A DNA stretch of 50,366 nucleotides, taken from positions 1 through 50,366 of the forward strand of contig NZ_SDWW01000035.1 in the NCBI RefSeq assembly GCF_004168625.1. Direction: 5' to 3'. Under the pieces are notes generated by a model. The model saw only the letters and a list, made by a program, of their open reading frames with translations. It made no database searches and was not told the DNA's origin. Source of the stretch: Pengzhenrongella frigida (GTDB lineage: Bacteria > Actinomycetota > Actinomycetes > Actinomycetales > Cellulomonadaceae). The first letter of the stretch is position 1, and each line of letters opens with the position of its first letter. Below are positions 45,909 to 50,366 of the stretch, piece after piece. The position numbers were made by a program, and so were the translations under genes.

Positions 45909-48380
45909 TCATGAGGTCCGCTGGTGTGCGCGGGTGTCACCACGGCGTGGTGCCGGGGCGGCGGTGACCGCGATGCTCGACGGCCCCTGGGTGGCGCCGG
46001 TCTGGTCGGGGCCGAAGTAGAGGACCGACTCCCAGTCGGGATCGGCCGTCGCGACCACGACCGGCTTGCGCGGCCCGCGCACGCGGGCCGGGACCCGCAC
46101 CCAGGCCACGGTCCCGAGGATCACGTCCACGATCGAGTTGCGCACCCCGATGAAGGCGACGATGGCGTAGCAGGTGAGCGTGCCGTTGAACGCGGCGAAG
46201 GCGGCGTTGGTCCAGTTCTCCGTGCGGATGTCGTTCGCGAGCGTGTAGAAGCAGTACGCGGCGATGAGGTACGCGGCCAGCACGTACAGCGCGGGCGCCG
46301 ACGTGCGGTTCTTGACCTTCGGGGTGCGCGCGAACGCGATCTTGGACTTGGCCGCGGCCTGCTGCAACGACTTCAGGGTGCCGGCAAGGTTGACCGGCAG
46401 CAGGATCAGGTTGAACGCGTACACCCGCAGGATGTCCGACCGCTTGTAGCCGAGCCGGCGGAAGTCCGAGGCCATCGCGATGAAGTACGGCAGGGCCGCC
46501 GCCAGGATGATCGGGCTGAGCAGCTGGTCGTCGAACGGGAACACGAGCAGGAACACCAGCCCGACGCTCGCCCAGCAGATCGAGGCCATGTAGTTGAACC
46601 GCAGCGCGACCGCCGCCCGGGGCACGCGGTGCCCGGCCTTGCGCTCACGTCGGACCAGCCGCGCGAACTTCGGCGCGATCAGCAGCCCGCCGTTGGCCCA
46701 CCGGGCGCGCTGCACCACGAGGGAGCCGAAGTCGGGCGGGGTGGCGCTGTAGCTCAGCCGCTCGGGGTAGTTGAACAGGGTCCAGCCGTGTGCGACCAGG
46801 TCGATGCTCGACTCGGTGTCCTCGATGACGGTGCGGTCCTGCACGTACCGGCGGACCTCCTGCCCGGCGACGAACGAGACCTCGACGATGTCGTCCAGCG
46901 CGGGCTTGCGGATCACGGCGTTGGCACCCACCCAGAACGTGGCCCCGAAGTAGGTCATGCCCTGGTGGACGATGTGCTGGATGTCGGTCGTGGCGCCGGC
47001 GATCCGCTCGAGGCGGGTGCTGGCGCCCCGGAACGCGGCGTACGGGGTCTGGATGACCGCGATGCGCTCGTTGCCGGGGAGCTCAAGGTGGTAGACGAGG
47101 CGCAGGCAGTACTCACGCAGCAGCACGCTGTCGGCGTCGAGCGTGAGCAGGTAGTCGCTGTCGGGGATCAGGAACGAGTCGTCGGCCTCGGTGTCCCGCA
47201 GGACGAGCCCCAACCGGGTCTCGACCTGGCGGACCCGGCGGCCCATGAGCCCGATGTAGGCGTTGAGGTTCATGGCCTTGTTCGCGTCGTGCGGCAGGTG
47301 CGCGTACGCCTTGCGCTCGAAGGACGAGAGGTCCGCGTCGAAGGTCCACACCAGCCGGCGCCACAGCTGGCTCAACCGCTCGGCGGGCACCGCGGCGCGC
47401 TGGTCGAGCGCGGCGAACAGCGCCCGGGCCGTGATCTCGAGGTCGCCCGCGAGCCCACCGAGGACCTCGTCGGCCACGAAGTCGTCGGAGTTGGACGTGC
47501 GCGGACTGGCGGCCGCCTGGTCACGGAGCCACCGGCCCGCCCAGGCGAAGTCGATCGCGAGGGCGCGGATCTGGTCCGTCGTGCTCGCGCCACCGGCCGG
47601 CGCCAGCGCCTCGTGCAGGGCCAGGGAGGCGCTGAACCGTTCGAACGGTCCCCGCAGCAGGGCGTTGATCTCGCCCGGGAGCGCCCGGCAGCCGGCCAGG
47701 CTCGCGATCGCGTCCGGGTCGGTCGGCGTCGGCGGGTCGTCCAGCAGCAGCACGATCCGCATGCCGGGGTACTCCTGGAGGGCGGCCGAGAGCAGGGTCG
47801 ACCGCACGACGGCCGGGTCCTCGCAGTAGGACGGGACCAGCACGGTCAGTGAGGGGCGCGAGTTCGTCATGAAGGCATCGATCTCGGCGCGGGGCACGCG
47901 GACGTGCCCCCGGGACCGGTACAGGGCACCCTGCCGCGCGAGCAGGTACATGAACGACGAGAAGGTGAGCAGGCTCATCACGACGACGTAGGCGATCGTC
48001 TGCGCGAGGAACCGGCTGTCGTGCAGCCCGTTGTCGATGAACTGCGAGATCACCGTCCGGGCGAGGTACACCACCCAGGCCACCGCGGTCGCGGTCAGGG
48101 CGAATCCGCCGAGCCAGGTGGCGGCGTTCCCCGCGGGCTTCTCCATGATGGGCAGGGGCGGCTTGGGGCGCTCCGCACCCCACTGCCGGCGGGGCCGCTT
48201 CGACGACGCGGGCGACGAGGCCTTGCCCAGCGGCGCGCCGGCCTCGACCGCCGTCACGACGAGACCGTCCGGCGACACCTGCTGCGGAATCCCGGCGCTG
48301 ACCCGGTCCGGCGCACGGTCACGCGAGCCGGCGGCACCCGAAAGTGGTGCGTCGGAGCCGTGGGAGTGTTCGACCTTCAC
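45909..48380 (-). CDS. Processive family 2 glycosyltransferase, cellulose/chitin-synthase-like
   Basis: An 823-residue membrane synthase. A disordered basic N-terminus (1-85) precedes two TM helices (about 88-110 and 127-148), a cytosolic GT-A domain and about five C-terminal helices. The catalytic series is complete: Asp214-Asp215 (LLLDDPP), DAD 415-417 (TLDADS), Glu520-Asp521 (VIEDTES) and QRARW 557-561, the mark of processive enzymes. Unusually, about 200 residues separate the first Asp motif from DAD because of a mostly helical insert. Polymer identity (glucan, chitin-like or poly-GlcNAc) is open. No PilZ domain is seen. The start is GTG after AGGGG, divergent from the DUF2804 gene. Confidence 0.88.
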   Translation of the reverse strand: MKVEHSHGSDAPLSGAAGSRDRAPDRVSAGIPQQVSPDGLVVTAVEAGAPLGKASSPASSKRPRRQWGAERPKPPLPIMEKPAGNAATWLGGFALTATAVAWVVYLARTVISQFIDNGLHDSRFLAQTIAYVVVMSLLTFSSFMYLLARQGALYRSRGHVRVPRAEIDAFMTNSRPSLTVLVPSYCEDPAVVRSTLLSAALQEYPGMRIVLLLDDPPTPTDPDAIASLAGCRALPGEINALLRGPFERFSASLALHEALAPAGGASTTDQIRALAIDFAWAGRWLRDQAAASPRTSNSDDFVADEVLGGLAGDLEITARALFAALDQRAAVPAERLSQLWRRLVWTFDADLSSFERKAYAHLPHDANKAMNLNAYIGLMGRRVRQVETRLGLVLRDTEADDSFLIPDSDYLLTLDADSVLLREYCLRLVYHLELPGNERIAVIQTPYAAFRGASTRLERIAGATTDIQHIVHQGMTYFGATFWVGANAVIRKPALDDIVEVSFVAGQEVRRYVQDRTVIEDTESSIDLVAHGWTLFNYPERLSYSATPPDFGSLVVQRARWANGGLLIAPKFARLVRRERKAGHRVPRAAVALRFNYMASICWASVGLVFLLVFPFDDQLLSPIILAAALPYFIAMASDFRRLGYKRSDILRVYAFNLILLPVNLAGTLKSLQQAAAKSKIAFARTPKVKNRTSAPALYVLAAYLIAAYCFYTLANDIRTENWTNAAFAAFNGTLTCYAIVAFIGVRNSIVDVILGTVAWVRVPARVRGPRKPVVVATADPDWESVLYFGPDQTGATQGPSSIAVTAAPAPRRGDTRAHQRTS

Positions 48381-48524
48381 CTGTTAACCCCTGTTGTTCG
48401 TGGACGGACGAACCCCACATCGGCACCGCGCGGCGATGCATGAGTGGTGGGGCTGGTCGGATCCCGGACAATCCGTGCGATTCACCGGAGCCCCCTCGGC
48501 CCCGCGCCTCACTAGGCTCGCGCC

Positions 48525-49547
48525 ATGACCCGCCCCGCCGCCGTCGTCGTCGACGCGCACGAGATCAGCCGACCGGTGGAGCTGCAGCACCCGGACGGCA
48601 CGCTCGATGCGGCCGCCGTCGGCTGGACCCGCACCCCGCTGCACCGCACCGACCGGGTGGGCCAGGTGGCCCGGCGCTGGGGCCGGGCCAAGCGCTGGGA
48701 GTACTGGGCGCTGATCACCCCCACGCACGTCGTCGGCCTGACCGTCAGCTCGCTGGACTACGCCGGCCTCACCCAGGTGTGGGTGCTCGATCGAGCGTCC
48801 GGCGAGCAGGCCGACGAGGTCGTCGTCGTCCCGCTGGCCCGCGGCACCCGCCTGCCCGGGACCTACGGCGCCGGGCCCGCGAGCGCCCGCACCGCTCGGG
48901 CCGCGGTGCGGTTCACCGAGACCCCCGCCGGGACCCGGCTGCGCGCCGCCACCGCCCGCGTGCGTCTCGACGTGCTCGTCCCGCTGCCGGCGGGCCACGA
49001 ACGGCTCGGGGTCGTCGTGCCGTGGGACGACCGGACCTTCCAGTACACGCTCAAGGACGTCGGCCGCCGGGTCGCCGGGCAGCTGCGGGTCGACGGGGTG
49101 ACCCACGAGCTCGAGTCCGGCTGGGCGACGCTCGACCACGGTCGCGGCTACTGGCCGCGCGAGCTCGCCTGGAACTGGGGCTTCGGGGCCGGCGTGGTCG
49201 ACGGGCGCACGATCGGGCTGCAGCTCGGCGGCCGCTGGACCGACGGCACCGGCTCGACCGAGAACGCCCTGGTGGTCGACGGACGACTGCACAAGATCCG
49301 CGAGGACCTGGCCTGGTCGTGGACCCCCGGTCGGTGGACCGACCCGTGGCACGTGCGGGGGGACGGGGCCGACCTCACGTTCACCCCGTTCTTCGATCGG
49401 GTGTCGCTGACCGACCTGCGCCTGGTGCGCTCCTCGACCCACCAGTGCTTCGGCACCTGGACGGGCTGGGTGCTCGACGAGAACGGCGGCCGGCAGCGGG
49501 TCGACGGCATCGAGGGCTCCGCGGAGGACGTCGAGCAGCGCTGGTAG
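48525..49547 (+). CDS. DUF2804 domain-containing protein
   Basis: A 340-residue soluble protein matching the DUF2804 layout: ELQHPDGTLDAAAVGWTRTPLHR at the start, WGRAKRWEYWALIT, VPWDDRTFQYTLKD, HGRGYWPRELAWNWGFGAG and the C-terminal WHVRGDGADLTFTPFFDR. Repeated Trp-rich beta segments suggest a lipocalin-like barrel pair. No catalytic function is established for the family. It is divergent from the GT2 gene over 144 bp. Confidence 0.85.
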   Translation: MTRPAAVVVDAHEISRPVELQHPDGTLDAAAVGWTRTPLHRTDRVGQVARRWGRAKRWEYWALITPTHVVGLTVSSLDYAGLTQVWVLDRASGEQADEVVVVPLARGTRLPGTYGAGPASARTARAAVRFTETPAGTRLRAATARVRLDVLVPLPAGHERLGVVVPWDDRTFQYTLKDVGRRVAGQLRVDGVTHELESGWATLDHGRGYWPRELAWNWGFGAGVVDGRTIGLQLGGRWTDGTGSTENALVVDGRLHKIREDLAWSWTPGRWTDPWHVRGDGADLTFTPFFDRVSLTDLRLVRSSTHQCFGTWTGWVLDENGGRQRVDGIEGSAEDVEQRW

Positions 49548-49582
49548 CTCCCGCCGCCCGCCGCCCGCGCTAGCCTGCTGAC

Positions 49583-49986
49583 GTGGTCGATCGCTACCGC
49601 TCCGTGCAGGAGTTCCTCGACGCCCAGCCCGGTGACCGCCTCCCGGTGACCGCCTCCCGGTGATCGACGCCCTGCGCGCCCTCGTGCTCGAGGCCAACCC
49701 CGCCGTCCACGAGCACATCAAATGGAACTCCCCCAGCTACGTGCTCGACGGGGTCGACCAAGCCACCATCAGCGCCCAGGGCAAGGACGGCGTCCGCCTC
49801 GTGCTGCACCGCGGCGCGACGACCGCCGAGACCACCGGGGCCCCGACCGCCTTCACCGGCGACCCGCACGGCCTGCTCACCTGGCACTCCGACATCCGGG
49901 CGAGCCTGCTGGTGCGCGACCTCGCCGACCTCACGGCGAATCGCGCTGCCGCGGTCGACGTCGTGCGCGCCTGGCTCGTCTCGTGA
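49583..49986 (+). pseudogene. DUF1801 protein gene split by a 14-bp tandem duplication
   Basis: The first frame (GTG 49583) reads VVDRYRSVQEFLDAQPGDRLPV, a normal DUF1801 N-terminus, then shifts and stops at 49661-49663. The rest (IDALRALVLEANPAVHEHIKWNSPSYV to the stop at 49984-49986) continues in another frame. The cause is visible: GGTGACCGCCTCCC occurs twice in tandem (49631-49644, 49645-49658). Removing one copy restores a single frame. The downstream half begins with GTG overlapping the upstream stop (GTGA), so a coupled two-piece product remains possible. Confidence 0.85.
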
Positions 49987-49998
49987 CGACGAGCGCGG

Positions 49999-50014
49999 CG
50001 TTCCCGCGGGAACG
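49999..50014. promoter_or_regulatory. Perfect 16-bp palindrome
   Basis: CGTTCCCGCGGGAACG is fully symmetric, 13 bp after the DUF1801 stop and 38 bp before the next ATG. It could be an operator for the following gene or a short terminator stem without a loop. Confidence 0.45.
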
Positions 50015-50051
50015 TCCCTGACGAACGGCACGCCCTGAGTACTCTCCGGAC

Positions 50052-50366
50052 ATGTCCCGGGCGAGCCACAGGGGTTTCGTCGTCGTCTCCCTGGCCACCA
50101 GCGTGGCCGCGTTCATGCTCCTCGCTCAGGGAGTCGTCGACCTCTCGTCATCGAGGGGACCGTCGAGGCGCGGGGCGTTGCCCGCACGGGCGCTGTGCTC
50201 GTCAACCTCGGGGTAGCGCTGGCAGTGGCGAACGGGGCGCCCGCCGTCGTGGTCATGCGGTCACGTTGGCACGTCGTGGCCTGTCGCGCCCCTACGGGTC
50301 AGGATGAGTTGAGGCCGGTGGTTCATAGCAAGTCCGCCAGCGTGGGGCGTGAACCAGGAGTTCATC
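50052..50366 (+). pseudogene. Small membrane-protein gene, apparently frameshifted and cut by the window end
   Basis: ATG 50052 opens a frame with a clear membrane helix (FVVVSLATSVAAFMLLAQGVV) that soon turns into Ser/Arg-rich sequence and stops at a TAG near 50214. From about 50147 a different frame is open to the window end and encodes a second hydrophobic stretch (AVLVNLGVALAVANGAPAVVV). A one-base frameshift in a two-helix membrane protein explains both, but a sequencing error or two unrelated frames cannot be excluded. Confidence 0.35.

Overview
The window is very GC-rich chromosomal DNA. It has tightly packed genes, frequent GTG starts, many 4-bp stop/start overlaps and long open antisense frames caused by GC-rich third codon positions. 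Together with the gene set (Rpf/G5 muralytic proteins, Glp/GlpR-SepX, protein O-mannosyltransferase, a Ruc-like FmdB protein), this points to a high-GC actinobacterium, probably a Cellulomonas-like member of the Micrococcales. That placement is inferred from content; no rRNA is present.

Layout: 1-1.7 kb is the edge of an exopolysaccharide region, with the tail of an unknown gene and a WcaJ/WbaP-type sugar-phosphate transferase. From 1.8 to 17.2 kb lies a conserved housekeeping block, mostly on the minus strand: pth, rplY, prs-glmU, tRNA-Gln, a TetR and a MarR regulator, an ABC-F ATPase, ispE-rsmA-rpfB, a second G5/lysozyme-like protein, tatD and metG. From 17.3 to 30 kb housekeeping genes (rsmI, pmt, pncA, an AlaA-type aminotransferase) alternate with carbon-scavenging genes (PQQ-type sugar dehydrogenase lipoprotein, GH20, PhoD-like phosphatase, GH13) and an AbiEi-DUF559 protein. 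From 30 to 39.7 kb are tRNA-Ala, the galU-glp-rimJ-sepX/glpR cluster, 5-formyl-THF cyclo-ligase, a penicillin-acylase-family enzyme, an FmdB/Ruc protein behind a CIRCE operator, a SAF protein and mscL. From memory of gene order, much of this matches the mscL-to-glmU region of Mycobacterium tuberculosis. From 39.8 to 50.4 kb the content is accessory: a 1389-residue helicase-like protein whose motor and nuclease motifs are both eroded, a processive GT2 synthase paired with a GH18-CBM protein, a DUF2804 protein, a DUF1801 gene split by a 14-bp duplication, and a broken small membrane gene at the edge.

Themes: envelope growth runs through the window. It covers precursor supply (GlmU, GalU, Prs, IspE), septum organisation (Glp/GlpR), wall cleavage (two G5 proteins sharing a near-identical MtrA-like box), mannosylation (PMT), turgor release (MscL) and a candidate surface polysaccharide (GT2-GH18). 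The best candidates for new biology are the pseudo-helicase with its palindrome-bearing leader, the structured leader of the rpfB-rsmA-ispE operon, and the GT2-GH18 pair.
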